A stretch of DNA of 55,921 nt from an uncultured Prochlorococcus sp. GTDB lineage: Bacteria; Cyanobacteriota; Cyanobacteriia; PCC-6307; Cyanobiaceae. The stretch lies in the NCBI GenBank assembly GCA_902574425.1, contig CACGNA010000007.1, positions 1 to 55,921 on the forward strand, read 5' to 3'. Under the pieces are notes generated by a model. It did no database searches. It saw nothing but the letters and a program-made list of their open reading frames with translations, and was not told the origin of the DNA. How positions within the stretch are numbered: the first letter of the stretch is position 1; each line of letters starts with the position of its first letter. The position numbers and the translations under genes were made by a program. Shown piece by piece: positions 28,778 to 39,479 of the stretch.

Positions 28778-29566
28778 TTAAATCAAGTCAAGATTAATAT
28801 TTTTAATATCATTAATAGAATTTAAAATCATTTCAGCACCTGCATTTTTTAGATTTTTTTCGTATGACTTTCGTTCTTTTAATCGAGACTTTAAATGTAA
28901 ATGAGGGGGAGCTATTCCAATACTTATAAATTTCTGAGATGGTATTTCCTTCCTAGCATTTATAACTGTATTTATATCTGCAATAGTATCTCCTACATAT
29001 GCAATAGGAAGATTTGATTCTCCAAGGTTATCCCCAAGAATTTTTTTTGATAAGTTAATAAAACCTTTAGGATCAGGCTTGTCAGGGGCATCTCCCATAC
29101 ATATTAATGGAGGTGATTTTAGTCCAAGTCTTTTTTCTAAAACAAATTTTGCAGAACTAGACTCTGCACCACTAACAAAACCCCAAATTATTCCGTTGCT
29201 TTGTAATACATCAAAAAACTTTTTATCAACTAATAACTTCTCATTTGTTATGAATCCAGACCAATACTTACTATCTTTGTTTGGATCTCCTCCAAAGTAA
29301 AACTCTTCAAAACATTTAACTATTTCCTCTCTTGGAGGTATATCAAGATTTAAGTTTTCTTTTGTTAGGTATCTTTTTATAAGTTCTAAACTTAAATCCC
29401 AGTCATTATTCCAGATCCCTTCATTTTTTGCATTATCAATATCTATATAACTTGGCTCCCATCCGCAAAATTTGAAAACTGTTTTTCTTAATGAAAGCCT
29501 ATAACTATTCTCTACGCTGCGTATTACACCATCTATGTCAAATAAAATTAAACCAATATTTTTCAA
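28778..29566 (-). CDS. HAD-superfamily IA hydrolase
   Basis: Motif I is LILFDIDGVIRSV (DxD at residues 9-11), motif II WGFVSGAESS, motif III lysine in DKPDPKGF, motif IV AYVGDTIADINT. The 262-residue length and the 'GVIRSVENSYR' start fit the cyanobacterial HAD-IA subgroup (TIGR01548 type) of unknown substrate. It begins at TTG 29566. It shares its strand with the cobJ fusion upstream, 92 bases away. Confidence 0.8.
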   Translation of the reverse strand: MKNIGLILFDIDGVIRSVENSYRLSLRKTVFKFCGWEPSYIDIDNAKNEGIWNNDWDLSLELIKRYLTKENLNLDIPPREEIVKCFEEFYFGGDPNKDSKYWSGFITNEKLLVDKKFFDVLQSNGIIWGFVSGAESSSAKFVLEKRLGLKSPPLICMGDAPDKPDPKGFINLSKKILGDNLGESNLPIAYVGDTIADINTVINARKEIPSQKFISIGIAPPHLHLKSRLKERKSYEKNLKNAGAEMILNSINDIKNINLDLI

Positions 29567-29658
29567 TGAATTTACTTAATCCTTTTTAAAAGATTAGTAT
29601 TCTTATTAAAAAAAAGCAAAGAAATATATTTTATAATCAATTTATGAATTATCTAAAC

Positions 29659-31479
29659 TTAGTTTTGCAAATATCCTCTGGGAGTAAGAAATATTTCGTC
29701 TATTAAAGTGGTTTGAGAATTTCCAATAATAATTATTGATAACATATCGATTTCTTTAAAAGGAATAGTGTTTAAAGTGAAAAATCTTTTGGATTGATTT
29801 TCTCTCCCTACTTGTCTAGCTATTAAAACGGGAGTATCCCCTATCCTAGATTTTAAACATAGATCAATTGCACTTTTTAGCTGCCAATTTCTTTCAATTG
29901 ATTTAGGATTAAATAATGCTATTACAAAGTCACCAAGAAGAGCTCCTTTAATTCTTTTTTCTATTAAAGACCAAGGTGTTAACTTATCACTTAAGCTTAT
30001 TGAACAAAAGTCATTCATTAGTGGAGCTCCACCAAGCGCAGCAGCTAATTGCAAACTACTTATTCCGGGATGTACTTCAAAGTAAGGTCTATATTCTTTT
30101 TTGATTTTTTGAAGCAATTCTAGACTTAAACCAGCCATGCCATAAAATCCAGATTCCCCTGAAGAAATTAAAGCCACTTTTATTCCTTCCTCGGCTAATT
30201 TAATTGCTTTGCTGCATCTTTCTTTTTCCTCAGTAAGCTTACTTTCAATGAAAACCTGGTCACTCCTTTTTAAGGGTTTAATTAAATCTAAATACATTTT
30301 GTATCCAATCCAAACAGTACATCTTGAAAGTGCTTTTTTTGAATTATTGGTTAGGAAGGAGATATCGCCAGGACCACTTCCAATAATATGAATTTCGCCA
30401 TTGGTTGGATAATATTGATTTTTTGATTCTGCTATAGCGATAGTTAATGCGCCAGATTGACTTGTTGAAAAATCTTTATTTTTAAAAATTCTTTTTTCTT
30501 TTAATAATTTTGATTCGTCTCCTGCTGCAAGTAAGCAAGAAGCTTCTGCTACAGAGGATGTGCCAATTTCCTTTTGCACGACACTTGATGGATTGGGAAC
30601 AATTATTTTTGAAAGGTCTTCTTTCGTGAAAAACTTGATAGGCAAGTTTTTTTCTCTAACAATCTCTAAAATTCCTTTCTCATCTTTTTTAATATCAATA
30701 GTTGAAAATCCCGCAATTGAATGCGGTGATATATTACTGGACTTCAAAAATTTATTTAAAGAATTTGCTATTAATTCTTTGCTGGTATTTCTCTCGCAAC
30801 CTATACCAACCCATAATACCGGCGGATGCCAAGTTTTTTCATGATTTTCGAATATACTCACATAAAATGTTGAATCTGGTTTTTCGGTTTCTTTTACACA
30901 AATTTGATTAATAGTCTCGCCTGATTCTGAGGTTTTCCATAAACCATTACCCGATAATTGTTTGCAAAATATTTCTTCGTTCTTAGCTTGTTTGATTACT
31001 AGTTTTGACCAATTCTGAATTTTCCCTGATCTTTTCCATCCCCATTGATTCCCAAATGAATCAAGACTTAAGAAGCTTTGATCTTTTGAATTATTAGTTT
31101 CTATTATTTGGCCCCCAAATAAATTAGAAATTTGCAATGCGATATTTTGAGTATTTGACTGATGGGAACCAATTAAAGGAATTATTTTAGAGCATTTATT
31201 GTCTATTACGATCACTCCTGGATCTTGATCTTTAGATGTTAAAAAAGGATTTATTAAGCGTATTGATGCACCAATTGAGCCTATAAAAATGATTAAATCT
31301 AGTTCCTGCCATTGTTTTAGTAAAATATCTCTGGGCTTCTTTACTTTTATAAGATCATTTTCTAATAAATTATCTTTTGCAGAGCTTGCAATATATATGT
31401 CTTTAACAAATTCGGTTTTTTTAAGTCTTTTTAAAATCTCTTTTGAATTACTTGATAGACCTATTGCGATTCCTTCCAA
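29659..31479 (-). CDS. cobJ: CbiG-CobJ fusion, cobalamin biosynthesis
   Basis: The 606-residue protein fuses two cobalamin-pathway activities. Residues 1 to about 330 are CbiG-like, with the N-terminal IFIGSIGASIRLINPFL and IPLIGSHQSNTQ blocks and the C-terminal CobE/CbiG block VLWVGIGCERNTSKEL. From about residue 360 it is a SAM-dependent tetrapyrrole methylase, with IHIIGSGPGDISFLT, VALISSGESGFYGMAG and FVIALFNPKSIERNWQL, corresponding to precorrin-3B C17-methyltransferase (CobJ/CbiH). Together they would methylate C17 and open the delta-lactone during ring contraction. The start is TTG; an in-frame stop 7 codons upstream rules out a longer form. Confidence 0.88.
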   Translation of the reverse strand: MEGIAIGLSSNSKEILKRLKKTEFVKDIYIASSAKDNLLENDLIKVKKPRDILLKQWQELDLIIFIGSIGASIRLINPFLTSKDQDPGVIVIDNKCSKIIPLIGSHQSNTQNIALQISNLFGGQIIETNNSKDQSFLSLDSFGNQWGWKRSGKIQNWSKLVIKQAKNEEIFCKQLSGNGLWKTSESGETINQICVKETEKPDSTFYVSIFENHEKTWHPPVLWVGIGCERNTSKELIANSLNKFLKSSNISPHSIAGFSTIDIKKDEKGILEIVREKNLPIKFFTKEDLSKIIVPNPSSVVQKEIGTSSVAEASCLLAAGDESKLLKEKRIFKNKDFSTSQSGALTIAIAESKNQYYPTNGEIHIIGSGPGDISFLTNNSKKALSRCTVWIGYKMYLDLIKPLKRSDQVFIESKLTEEKERCSKAIKLAEEGIKVALISSGESGFYGMAGLSLELLQKIKKEYRPYFEVHPGISSLQLAAALGGAPLMNDFCSISLSDKLTPWSLIEKRIKGALLGDFVIALFNPKSIERNWQLKSAIDLCLKSRIGDTPVLIARQVGRENQSKRFFTLNTIPFKEIDMLSIIIIGNSQTTLIDEIFLTPRGYLQN

Positions 31480-31817
31480 ATCAGTAAATATTATTTGTCA
31501 TGTTGAAATTATATACTGTCACTGTATTTTAAAAATTTTGTGTGAAATATATAAAAAATAAATTTAATAAATTTACATGTAATTTGAGTAAAAATACTTA
31601 TAACTACTTTATAGATAAAGAATTTACAAAATATTCATATAGTAACAATCATTAGAACATTTGTTACGTTAATGCATAACGAAAGAATCTTTGCCTTATT
31701 ATTTTTGAAACGAATATCTAAAGTTCCGAATGATTCGTTTTCTTGAACATTATTATTAAAAATAAGTCCAAGATTTAGATCAATCGGCTTTAATGTCAAT
31801 TATTTTCGAGGTGCTAG
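31480..31817. promoter_or_regulatory. 338-bp upstream region of psaA
   Basis: This long gap separates cobJ (minus) from psaA (plus) and holds no gene. It contains an inverted repeat GTAACAA (31642-31648) / TTGTTAC (31661-31667) with a 12-base spacer, and two TTTACA hexamers (31572-31577, 31623-31628) like half-sites of the HLR1 element that the regulator RpaB binds before photosystem genes. A full HLR1 (two half-sites two bases apart) is not seen. A long untranslated psaA leader is likely, as in other cyanobacteria. Confidence 0.45.
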
Positions 31818-34121
31818 ATGACCATCAGCCCACCAGAAAGTGGAGAAAAAAACAAGAAAGTTTTGGAAGATCCTGTAAAGGCAGACCCAAGACCTATTGA
31901 TTTTGCCAAATTAGATAAGCCAGGTTTCTGGTCAACTAAATTATCTAAGGGTCCAAAAACCACAACTTGGATCTGGAATTTACATGCAGATGCACATGAT
32001 TTTGATGTGCATACAGGCGATGCTGAAGAAGCAACAAGAAAAATCTTTTCAGCTCACTTTGGACATCTTGCAATCATTTTTATATGGATGAGTGCTTCTT
32101 TTTTCCATGGAGCAAGATTTTCAAATTACACAGGTTGGTTAGCTGATCCAACTAATGTTAAACCAGGAGCTCAGCAAGTTTGGGCTGTTGTAGGCCAAGA
32201 GATGCTTAACGGTAATCTTGGTGCGGACTACAACGGTATTCAAATAAGCTCTGGAATTTTCCATATGTGGAGAGCTTGGGGTATTACTAACGAAAGTGAG
32301 TTAATGGCTTTGGCTATTGGTGCAGTAATAATGGCTGCTCTTATGCTTCATGGAGGTATATACCATTATCATAAGGCCGCTCCAAAATTGGAATGGTTCC
32401 AAAATATTGAGTCAATGCTTAATCACCATATTGCAGGTTTGGTTGGGCTTGGATCATTAGCTTGGGCTGGACATTGTATTCATATTGGCGCCCCAACAGC
32501 TGCACTGCTTGATGCAATTGACGCTGGATCACCTTTAGTTATCAATGGTCAAAAGATTGCAACTATTGCTGATATGCCAATGCCCCATCAGCTTTGCGAT
32601 CCCCAAATAGTTGGTCAGATTTTTCCTGGTCTAGCTAGTGGAGTTGGTAATTTCTTTAGTCTTAATTGGTTCGCTTTCTCAGATTTCTTAACTTTTAAAG
32701 GTGGTTTGAATCCTGTTACTGGAAGTTTATGGATGACTGATGTTGCACATCATCATTTAGCTTTTGGTGTAATTGCGATAATTGGAGGTCATTTATATAG
32801 AACTAACTATGGAATTGGTTCAAGTATGAAAGAGATATTAGAAGCTCATCAAGGAGATCCAATATTATTCCCAGCTCCAAAAGGTCATCAAGGTCTTTTC
32901 GAGTTCATGGCTGAAAGTAGACATGCACAGCTATCTGTAAACCTTGCATGTCTAGGTTCTCTTAGCATCTTGATTTCTCATCATATGTATGCGATGCCTC
33001 CATATCCTTATATAGCGACTGATTATATGACAGTCCTAGGTTTATTCACACATCATATGTGGATAGGAGCTTTATTTATAGTTGGAGCTGGAGCGCATGC
33101 TGGCATAGCGATGGTTAGAGATTATGATCCAGCAAAACATATTGATAACGTTTTAGATAGAATTTTAAAAGCTCGAGATGCCTTAATCAGTCATCTTAAC
33201 TGGGTTTGTATGTGGCTAGGTTTCCATAGTTTTGGACTTTATATTCATAACGATACTATGAGAGCTTTAGGTAGACCTCAGGATATGTTTAGTGATGCTG
33301 CAATTCAACTTCAACCAATATTTGCTCAATGGATTCAGAGTATTCAAGCTTCTGCTGTCGGCACTTCAATCTTAGCTGGTACTCCTGAGGGACTACCTCA
33401 AAAAGCTTTAAGTGAAGTTTTCAACGGAAGTTTAGTTGAAGTAGGTGGAAAAGTAGCAATCGCTCCAATTCAACTTGGAACTGCTGATTTGATGATCCAT
33501 CATATTCATGCTTTCCAAATACATGTAACGGTTTTAATACTACTCAAAGGAGTACTTTACGCAAGAAGTTCAAGACTAATCCCTGATAAGGCTTCTCTTG
33601 GATTTAGATTTCCTTGTGATGGACCTGGAAGAGGTGGTACATGTCAAGTCTCATCTTGGGATCATGTATTCTTAGCTCTTTTCTGGATGTATAACTGCAT
33701 ATCAATAGTTATATTCCACTTCTCTTGGAAAATGCAAAGCGATGTTTGGGGACTAACAGGAGGAAACTTCTCACAAAGTGCTATTACTATTAATGGCTGG
33801 TTAAGAGATTTCTTATGGGCTCAATCATCTCAGGTACTTACTAGTTATGGTGAAGCTATTAGCATGTATGGATTGATGTTCTTAGCGGCACACTTCATAT
33901 GGGCATTTAGCTTAATGTTCTTATTCAGTGGAAGAGGTTATTGGCAAGAATTATTTGAATCAATAGTATGGGCTCATAACAAGCTTAAAGTTGCCCCAAC
34001 AATACAACCAAGAGCTCTTTCAATTACTCAAGGTAGAGCTGTTGGCGTAGCTCACTTCCTTCTCGGAGGTATAGCAACTACTTGGGCTTTCTTCCATGCA
34101 CGTCTATTTGGCTTAGGCTAA
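31818..34121 (+). CDS. psaA: photosystem I P700 apoprotein A1
   Basis: PsaA is half of the photosystem I core, holding the special pair P700, A0/A1 cofactors and antenna chlorophylls. The 767-residue, 11-span protein contains the FX iron-sulfur ligand loop [12 protein letters not shown] (about residues 597-608) and many paired His residues in the antenna spans (HHHLAFG, HHIAGL). It ends ARLFGLG. It is the first gene of psaA-psaB, with 28 bases between them. GAGGTG lies 10 bases before the ATG. Confidence 0.99.
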   Translation: MTISPPESGEKNKKVLEDPVKADPRPIDFAKLDKPGFWSTKLSKGPKTTTWIWNLHADAHDFDVHTGDAEEATRKIFSAHFGHLAIIFIWMSASFFHGARFSNYTGWLADPTNVKPGAQQVWAVVGQEMLNGNLGADYNGIQISSGIFHMWRAWGITNESELMALAIGAVIMAALMLHGGIYHYHKAAPKLEWFQNIESMLNHHIAGLVGLGSLAWAGHCIHIGAPTAALLDAIDAGSPLVINGQKIATIADMPMPHQLCDPQIVGQIFPGLASGVGNFFSLNWFAFSDFLTFKGGLNPVTGSLWMTDVAHHHLAFGVIAIIGGHLYRTNYGIGSSMKEILEAHQGDPILFPAPKGHQGLFEFMAESRHAQLSVNLACLGSLSILISHHMYAMPPYPYIATDYMTVLGLFTHHMWIGALFIVGAGAHAGIAMVRDYDPAKHIDNVLDRILKARDALISHLNWVCMWLGFHSFGLYIHNDTMRALGRPQDMFSDAAIQLQPIFAQWIQSIQASAVGTSILAGTPEGLPQKALSEVFNGSLVEVGGKVAIAPIQLGTADLMIHHIHAFQIHVTVLILLKGVLYARSSRLIPDKASLGFRFPCDGPGRGGTCQVSSWDHVFLALFWMYNCISIVIFHFSWKMQSDVWGLTGGNFSQSAITINGWLRDFLWAQSSQVLTSYGEAISMYGLMFLAAHFIWAFSLMFLFSGRGYWQELFESIVWAHNKLKVAPTIQPRALSITQGRAVGVAHFLLGGIATTWAFFHARLFGLG

Positions 34122-34149
34122 ATAACCTGAACTTCACCTTTTTAATTCA

Positions 34150-36378
34150 ATGGCAACAAAATTTCCATCATTTAACCAGGGTCTAGCTCAGGACCCTACA
34201 ACCCGCCGAATATGGTACGGAATAGCAACAGCTCATGACTTTGAGAGTCATGATGGAATGACCGAAGAGAAGCTTTATCAGAAGCTTTTCTCAACTCATT
34301 TTGGTCATCTGGCAATTATTGCCCTTTGGGTAGCTGGTAACCTATTCCATGTAGCTTGGCAGGGTAACTTTGAGCAATTTGTACTTGATCCAACTCATGT
34401 CCGTCCAATTGCACATGCAATTTGGGATCCACATTTTGGAGCAGGAATAACTGAAGCAATGACACAAGCTGGAGCTAATGGTCCAGTTAACATAGCTTAC
34501 TCAGGCCTTTACCATTGGTGGTACACAATAGGTATGAGAACTAACGAGCAACTTTTCCAAGCTTCAATCTTTATGAGTATTTTAGCTTGTTGGGTTTTAT
34601 TTGCTGGTTGGTTACATTTACAGCCTAAATTCAGACCTACACTTGCTTGGTTTAAAAACGCTGAGGCCCAGTTAAACCATCATTTATCTGTTTTATTTGG
34701 TTTTAGTAGTATTGCTTGGACAGGACATTTAGTTCATGTAGCTATTCCTGAATCAAGAGGACAGCACGTTGGTTGGGATAATTGGTTAACAGTTCTTCCT
34801 CATCCTGCAGGCTTGGCTCCTTTCTTTACACTTAATTGGGGAGCATATGCCCAAAATCCTGATTCTTTAAATCAAGTATTTGGAACTTCAGAAGGTGCTG
34901 GAACAGCAATCTTTACTTTCTTAGGAGGACTACATCCTCAAAGCGAAGCTTTATGGCTTACTGATATTGCACATCACCATATTGCAATTGGTTGTGTTTT
35001 TGTAATTGCAGGCCATATGTATAGAAATACTTTTGGAATAGGACACAGCCTCAAAGAAATTACTGAAGCTCATAATACTAGACACCCAAATGACCCTCAT
35101 AAAGGTAGTTTTGGAATTAGTCATGATGGAATTTATGAGACAGTTAATAACTCCCTACACTTTCAATTAGGTTTAGCTTTAGCATCTCTTGGTGTTGCCA
35201 CTTCTCTAGTTGCTCAACATATGGGAGCTCTTCCTTCATATGCTTTTATTGCTAGAGATTACACTACACAGTCAGCTCTATATACTCACCATCAATACAT
35301 AGCTATGTTCTTAATGGTTGGAGCTTTTGCTCATGGAGCTATTTTCTTTGTACGTGATTATGATCCAGAATTAAACAAAGATAATGTTTTAGCTAGGGTT
35401 TTAGGAACCAAAGAAGCACTAATAAGTCACTTAAGTTGGGTAACAATGTTGCTAGGATTCCATACTCTTGGAATTTATGTTCATAACGATGTAGTTGTAG
35501 CTTTTGGAAATCCAGAAAAACAAATTCTAATTGAACCTGTTTTTGCTCAGTTTGTTCAAGCTGCCCAAGGTAAAATGATGTATGGCTTCGATGCTTTATT
35601 ATCTGATCCTACGAGTTCTGCAACAATAGCAGCAAACTCTATGCCAGGAAATCACTATTGGATGGATCTAATTAATAGACAAGATGCTTTAAGTTCTTTC
35701 TTACCAATTGGTCCAGCAGATTTCTTAGTTCATCACGCTATTGCACTCGGACTACATACAACAGCACTAATACTTATTAAAGGAGCATTAGATGCTAGAG
35801 GCACAAAATTAATTCCTGATAAAAAGGATTTAGGATATGCTTTCCCTTGCGATGGACCTGGAAGAGGAGGTACTTGTGATAGTTCTTCATGGGATGCTAT
35901 GTACCTAGCAATGTTCTGGGCATTAAATCTCATAGCATGGGTCACTTTCTACTGGCATTGGAAGCACCTAACAATTTGGCAAGGTAATGTGGCTCAATTT
36001 AATGAATCAGGTACCTACTTAATGGGTTGGTTTAGAGATTATCTATGGCTCAATTCCTCACAGTTAATTAATGGATATAATCCATTTGGAGTTAATTCAT
36101 TATCTCCTTGGGCCTGGATGTTCCTATTCGGCCACCTAGTTTGGGCTACAGGATTTATGTTCTTGATCTCATGGCGTGGTTATTGGCAAGAATTAATTGA
36201 AACATTAGTTTGGGCTCATCAGCGCACACCGATAGCCAACCTTGTTGGATGGAGAGATAAGCCAGTTGCTCTATCAATTGTTCAGGCAAGATTAGTAGGT
36301 TTAGCTCATTTCACGATTGGAAACATACTTACATTTGGTGCCTTTGTAATTGCATCAACTTCAGGTAAGTTTGGTTAA
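34150..36378 (+). CDS. psaB: photosystem I P700 apoprotein A2
   Basis: PsaB is the partner of PsaA in the reaction-centre heterodimer. The 742-residue, 11-span product begins [20 protein letters not shown] and has its own FX loop [12 protein letters not shown] near residue 565, followed by the last three spans. Length and ending (TSGKFG) are normal. Co-transcribed with psaA; a strong terminator begins 19 bases after its stop. Confidence 0.99.
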   Translation: MATKFPSFNQGLAQDPTTRRIWYGIATAHDFESHDGMTEEKLYQKLFSTHFGHLAIIALWVAGNLFHVAWQGNFEQFVLDPTHVRPIAHAIWDPHFGAGITEAMTQAGANGPVNIAYSGLYHWWYTIGMRTNEQLFQASIFMSILACWVLFAGWLHLQPKFRPTLAWFKNAEAQLNHHLSVLFGFSSIAWTGHLVHVAIPESRGQHVGWDNWLTVLPHPAGLAPFFTLNWGAYAQNPDSLNQVFGTSEGAGTAIFTFLGGLHPQSEALWLTDIAHHHIAIGCVFVIAGHMYRNTFGIGHSLKEITEAHNTRHPNDPHKGSFGISHDGIYETVNNSLHFQLGLALASLGVATSLVAQHMGALPSYAFIARDYTTQSALYTHHQYIAMFLMVGAFAHGAIFFVRDYDPELNKDNVLARVLGTKEALISHLSWVTMLLGFHTLGIYVHNDVVVAFGNPEKQILIEPVFAQFVQAAQGKMMYGFDALLSDPTSSATIAANSMPGNHYWMDLINRQDALSSFLPIGPADFLVHHAIALGLHTTALILIKGALDARGTKLIPDKKDLGYAFPCDGPGRGGTCDSSSWDAMYLAMFWALNLIAWVTFYWHWKHLTIWQGNVAQFNESGTYLMGWFRDYLWLNSSQLINGYNPFGVNSLSPWAWMFLFGHLVWATGFMFLISWRGYWQELIETLVWAHQRTPIANLVGWRDKPVALSIVQARLVGLAHFTIGNILTFGAFVIASTSGKFG

Positions 36379-36396
36379 AATCTCTTTAAATAATAC

Positions 36397-36426
36397 AAAT
36401 CACCACAAATGTGGTGATTTTTTTTT
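36397..36426 (+). terminator. intrinsic terminator of psaAB
   Basis: A perfect 10-bp stem AAATCACCAC / GTGGTGATTT (36397-36406 and 36411-36420) with loop AAAT, followed by six more T, starts 18 bases after the psaB stop. It is the clearest rho-independent terminator in the window. Confidence 0.9.
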
Positions 36427-36481
36427 GTTTATTTTCTTTTTCTAAATTAAGTTAAAATTATAGAATTATTATTAAATAAAT

Positions 36482-37456
36482 ATGTCAAAAATAAACCAAT
36501 TCATTTCTATTATTATTCCCGTTTTCAATGAAAGTGAGAGTATTGTTTTTTTATTGGATGAAGTTATAAGTGTAATGGCAACTAATAAATTAAATTTTGA
36601 ATTGATTGTTGTAAATGATGGTTCTCAAGACAACACTCAAGGAGTATTAGAAGAACTAACTCTAAAAATTAAAGAATTATCAGTTATTTGTCTTCGCAAA
36701 AATTATGGACAAACTGCAGCAATGGCTGCAGGTTTTGATAATTCTAAGGGTGATATTGTCCTTACTTTAGATGGTGACTTACAAAATGATCCAAATGATA
36801 TTCCTAAATTGATTGCTGAAATTAATTTAGGCTACGACTTGATATGTGGATGGAGGTTTGACCGAAAGGATAAATTGCTTAATAGGAAGATCCCATCAAA
36901 AATAGCAAATAAATTAATAGCTAAGGTAACAGGTTTAAAGTTGCATGATTATGGATGTTCATTAAAAGCTTTTAAAAAAGAAATAATAGATGATATTAAA
37001 CTATATGGAGAACTTCATAGGTTTTTACCAGTTTTAGCAAATATTGAAGGAGCTAGAATTAAAGAAATTAAGGTTAATCACAGAAGTCGAAAATATGGAT
37101 CTAGTAAATATGGAATTGATAGAACTTTCAGAGTTTTAATGGATTTATTAACTGTTTGGTTTATGACTAAATTTTTGACTAGACCTATGTATGGATTTGG
37201 TTTTGTTGGAATTATAAGTATTTTTATAAGTCTTTCAATGACTTCTTACTTGTTAATTATAAAAATATTGGGTAATGATATTGGAAATCGCCCTATGCTT
37301 ATGTTCGCACTCATATTAGGAATTGCTGGGGTTCAGTTATTTAGCTTTGGATTATTAAGTGAACTTTTAATAAGAACATATCATGAAAGTCAAGATAGGC
37401 CAATTTACAGAATTAGAGAAATTCAAGGTAAAACTACAAATGCAACTCTTACTTAA
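36482..37456 (+). CDS. family 2 glycosyltransferase, membrane-bound (GtrB/DPM1-like)
   Basis: The N-terminal 220 residues are a GT-A domain: ISIIIPVFNESESI, the first acidic site VVNDGSQDNT and the metal-binding LTLDGDLQNDP. The basic segment GSSKYGIDRTFR follows, then two hydrophobic spans (about 232-258 and 270-295). The layout matches polyprenyl-phosphate glucosyl/mannosyltransferases that make lipid-linked sugars for cell-surface glycans. Sugar and acceptor are unknown. At 324 residues the length is usual. Its 3' end overlaps the next, convergent, gene by 8 bases. Confidence 0.85.
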   Translation: MSKINQFISIIIPVFNESESIVFLLDEVISVMATNKLNFELIVVNDGSQDNTQGVLEELTLKIKELSVICLRKNYGQTAAMAAGFDNSKGDIVLTLDGDLQNDPNDIPKLIAEINLGYDLICGWRFDRKDKLLNRKIPSKIANKLIAKVTGLKLHDYGCSLKAFKKEIIDDIKLYGELHRFLPVLANIEGARIKEIKVNHRSRKYGSSKYGIDRTFRVLMDLLTVWFMTKFLTRPMYGFGFVGIISIFISLSMTSYLLIIKILGNDIGNRPMLMFALILGIAGVQLFSFGLLSELLIRTYHESQDRPIYRIREIQGKTTNATLT

Positions 37457-37832
37457 AATTTCTTATTAAGTTAGCTGAAATCTCAATTACTTCAGGAGAA
37501 GTATCTTTTAAACCTCTTCTAAGAATAGGCAATATTGATTTATCAGCTAATTTCTCTGCAATTTTTAAAGCTTTTAATTTATCTTCTTTATGGCTTTGAA
37601 AAAGTTTAAACATTGTATTTCTTAGAGCCTTTTTATCAAATTCTGAGTATAGGGTATCTTCATGCTTGTAAGAAAAACTATTCTTTTTAGATATATTATT
37701 TTTATTATTATTTATAAGTTTATTTGAAGATAAGTTTTTTAAATTTATTGCATTTTTAAACTGTCTTTTTTTAAAAATTAATAGTAAAAATATAATAAAA
37801 ATAATGAGTAATATTGCGAAAAAATTTAACAT
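37449..37832 (-). CDS. small membrane-anchored HEAT-like protein
   Basis: The 127-residue protein has one N-terminal membrane span (FFAILLIIFIIFLLLIF), a Lys/Asn-rich linker, and a C-terminal helical pair (KLKALKIAEKLADKSILPIL, then GLKDTSPEVIEISANLI) that resembles a HEAT repeat. It is probably anchored in a membrane with the helices free to bind a partner. Function unknown. It lies between a glycosyltransferase and psaI, divergent from psaI with 92 bases between starts. Confidence 0.6.
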   Translation of the reverse strand: MLNFFAILLIIFIIFLLLIFKKRQFKNAINLKNLSSNKLINNNKNNISKKNSFSYKHEDTLYSEFDKKALRNTMFKLFQSHKEDKLKALKIAEKLADKSILPILRRGLKDTSPEVIEISANLIRNFK

Positions 37833-37924
37833 GTAAAAAGTTAATAATTTTTATATCATCCAGTAATAAAATTAACACTATTTATCAGATAAATACTAAA
37901 GTGTTTAAAGATGTTAAACGAATT

Positions 37925-38038
37925 ATGTCATCTGAATTTTCAAATCTTCTGCCTTCGGTCTTTGTCCCCATGATTGGCCTGGTAGCACCTGCTATTTTTA
38001 TTGTTTTAATAGGCAGATTCATAACGGCTACTGAATAA
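37925..38038 (+). CDS. psaI: photosystem I subunit VIII
   Basis: PsaI is a single-span 37-residue subunit that helps attach PsaL. The frame is open for longer, but the conserved protein starts at ATG 37925: MSSEFSNLLPSVFVPMIGLV, then a hydrophobic span ending RFITATE. PsaL follows after 31 bases, so the two form a psaI-psaL operon, fitting their contact in the complex. Confidence 0.93.
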   Translation: MSSEFSNLLPSVFVPMIGLVAPAIFIVLIGRFITATE

Positions 38039-38069
38039 AAATTAATTATCACATTATCCTTTTTTAAAA

Positions 38070-38660
38070 ATGAGCGATTCACAAACACCATTAGGAGCCA
38101 ATCCTAAATTTCCTGAAAAATATATAGATCAAAGTGTCCTGCCTACAGATATTGGTATCGCAGAACAATGGGCTGTTAAAACTGTTGCTGATCCGTTTGT
38201 TGGGAATTTGGCTACCCCAGTTAATAGTGGTTATTTTACCAAAGTTTTTATAAATAATTTACCTTTTTATAGAGAAGGTATTTCTCCAAATTTTAGAGGT
38301 TTAGAAACTGGAGCAGCTTTAGGTTATCTCTTATATGGTCCATTTACTATGACTGGTCCTTTAAGAAATTCTGATTTCGCATTAACCGCAGGATTACTTG
38401 CTGCTATAGGCGCGGTTCATATTTTGACAGCACTTTTAGTTCTTTATAACGCCCCAGGTAAAGCACCTAATGTTCAACCTCCTGATGCTACTGTTAATAA
38501 CCCTCCTGCAGATTTATTTACTAGAGCAGGGTGGGCTGACTTTACCAGTGGATTTTGGCTAGGCGGTTGCGGTGGTGCAGTTTTTGCATGGCTTCTTGTA
38601 GGAACACTGCATTTGAACAACATCATGCAATTAATTCAAAATATTTGGACTACTGGTTAA
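38070..38660 (+). CDS. psaL: photosystem I subunit XI
   Basis: PsaL holds photosystem I trimers together. The 196-residue protein includes the N-terminal [19 protein letters not shown], the spans [16 protein letters not shown] and [22 protein letters not shown], and a last span ending [16 protein letters not shown]. Prochlorococcus PsaL is somewhat longer than in freshwater cyanobacteria (about 155), with an N-terminal addition (residues 1-30) and an extended Pro-rich stromal loop near residue 130. Confidence 0.97.
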   Translation: MSDSQTPLGANPKFPEKYIDQSVLPTDIGIAEQWAVKTVADPFVGNLATPVNSGYFTKVFINNLPFYREGISPNFRGLETGAALGYLLYGPFTMTGPLRNSDFALTAGLLAAIGAVHILTALLVLYNAPGKAPNVQPPDATVNNPPADLFTRAGWADFTSGFWLGGCGGAVFAWLLVGTLHLNNIMQLIQNIWTTG

Positions 38661-38717
38661 TTTGAAAATTTAAAAGAAGCCATTATATTTTAATATTTTA
38701 ATTTAATAAAAAGACTG

Positions 38718-39476
38718 CTATCTAATAGTTCTATCCCATCTATATCTTCTTACTAATCTTCCTGCTGATATTACTTTGGATTGATAATGTAATGAAATTG
38801 GATCATTTGTCTCTTTTATCGTATCTAATCCTATTCCATTTCTTCCAAACTCTTTCCCAGAGCTGTGATAATATAATCCATCTCCTTTGTAGATTCCAAC
38901 GTGATCACATTTTTCTTTAGTTCCGAAGAACAAGAGGTCTCCTGGTTGAAGTTTTCTGTTAAATTCTTTGAAATAAAAAAGGTGTTTACAAAAACTTTTT
39001 ATTTGATAAGAGTCTCTAGGTATATGAATATGATGCGTGAAAAAAGCAGTCTGAATTAAGCCGGAACAATCAAAATTTGGTCCTAATGTACCTCCCCAAA
39101 GATATTCATTAGTTAACTTAGATTGATCTTGGATCCATTTTAGAATTAAGGGAATTTTTTGTTTTATAAAGGAGTATTCATGGTTTATATTCTCAGATTT
39201 TCTTAATTCGCATTTCTCAATAATTAATCCATCTAAATTTATCCAACAGACGTAACCATCTTCATATAGTTGAACTAGGATCCTTGAAAATGTTTGGGTT
39301 TCTTGATCAATATTTGGATATAGCAGCTTAAAAATTCTATTTTTACAAATTTCAGTTACTAACTTATTTTCTGTTTCATTTTGATATCCAGAAATGTTAA
39401 CTTTTAATTTCCACCAAATAGTCTTTGAAAAATTAGTTTGTTTAAATAGTGAGGTAGGGTCTTTATAATTTTCCAT
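38718..39476 (-). CDS. NlpC/P60-family peptidase
   Basis: The C-terminal half is a C40 peptidase: catalytic Cys137 in NFDCSGLIQT, His192 in CDHVGIYKG and a third polar site His204 in LYYHSSG, with PGDLLFFG between. Such enzymes cut D-Glu-diamino acid links in peptidoglycan peptides. The N-terminal 120 residues have an SH3-like composition. No signal peptide is obvious, as for the cyanobacterial recycling-type members. It is encoded head-to-head with the beta-lactamase-fold gene, 3 bases between start codons. Confidence 0.85.
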   Translation of the reverse strand: MENYKDPTSLFKQTNFSKTIWWKLKVNISGYQNETENKLVTEICKNRIFKLLYPNIDQETQTFSRILVQLYEDGYVCWINLDGLIIEKCELRKSENINHEYSFIKQKIPLILKWIQDQSKLTNEYLWGGTLGPNFDCSGLIQTAFFTHHIHIPRDSYQIKSFCKHLFYFKEFNRKLQPGDLLFFGTKEKCDHVGIYKGDGLYYHSSGKEFGRNGIGLDTIKETNDPISLHYQSKVISAGRLVRRYRWDRTIR

Positions 39477-39479
39477 AAA

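Noticed and set aside
30560-30844. Plus-strand open frames antisense to the CbiG-CobJ gene
   Set aside because: Several overlapping short frames without domains or ribosome sites, on the strand opposite a clear gene.
31623-31640. Complete HLR1 (RpaB) element before psaA
   Set aside because: Only the first half-site (TTTACAAA) is good; the second half two bases later (ATTCATAT) fits poorly. Kept only as half-sites.
36397-36426. psaB hairpin as a regulatory RNA element
   Set aside because: A perfect stem plus T run just after a stop codon is simply an intrinsic terminator.
37814-37924. Extended PsaI frame
   Set aside because: The extra 37 residues are low-complexity and unlike PsaI; the conserved subunit starts at 37925.
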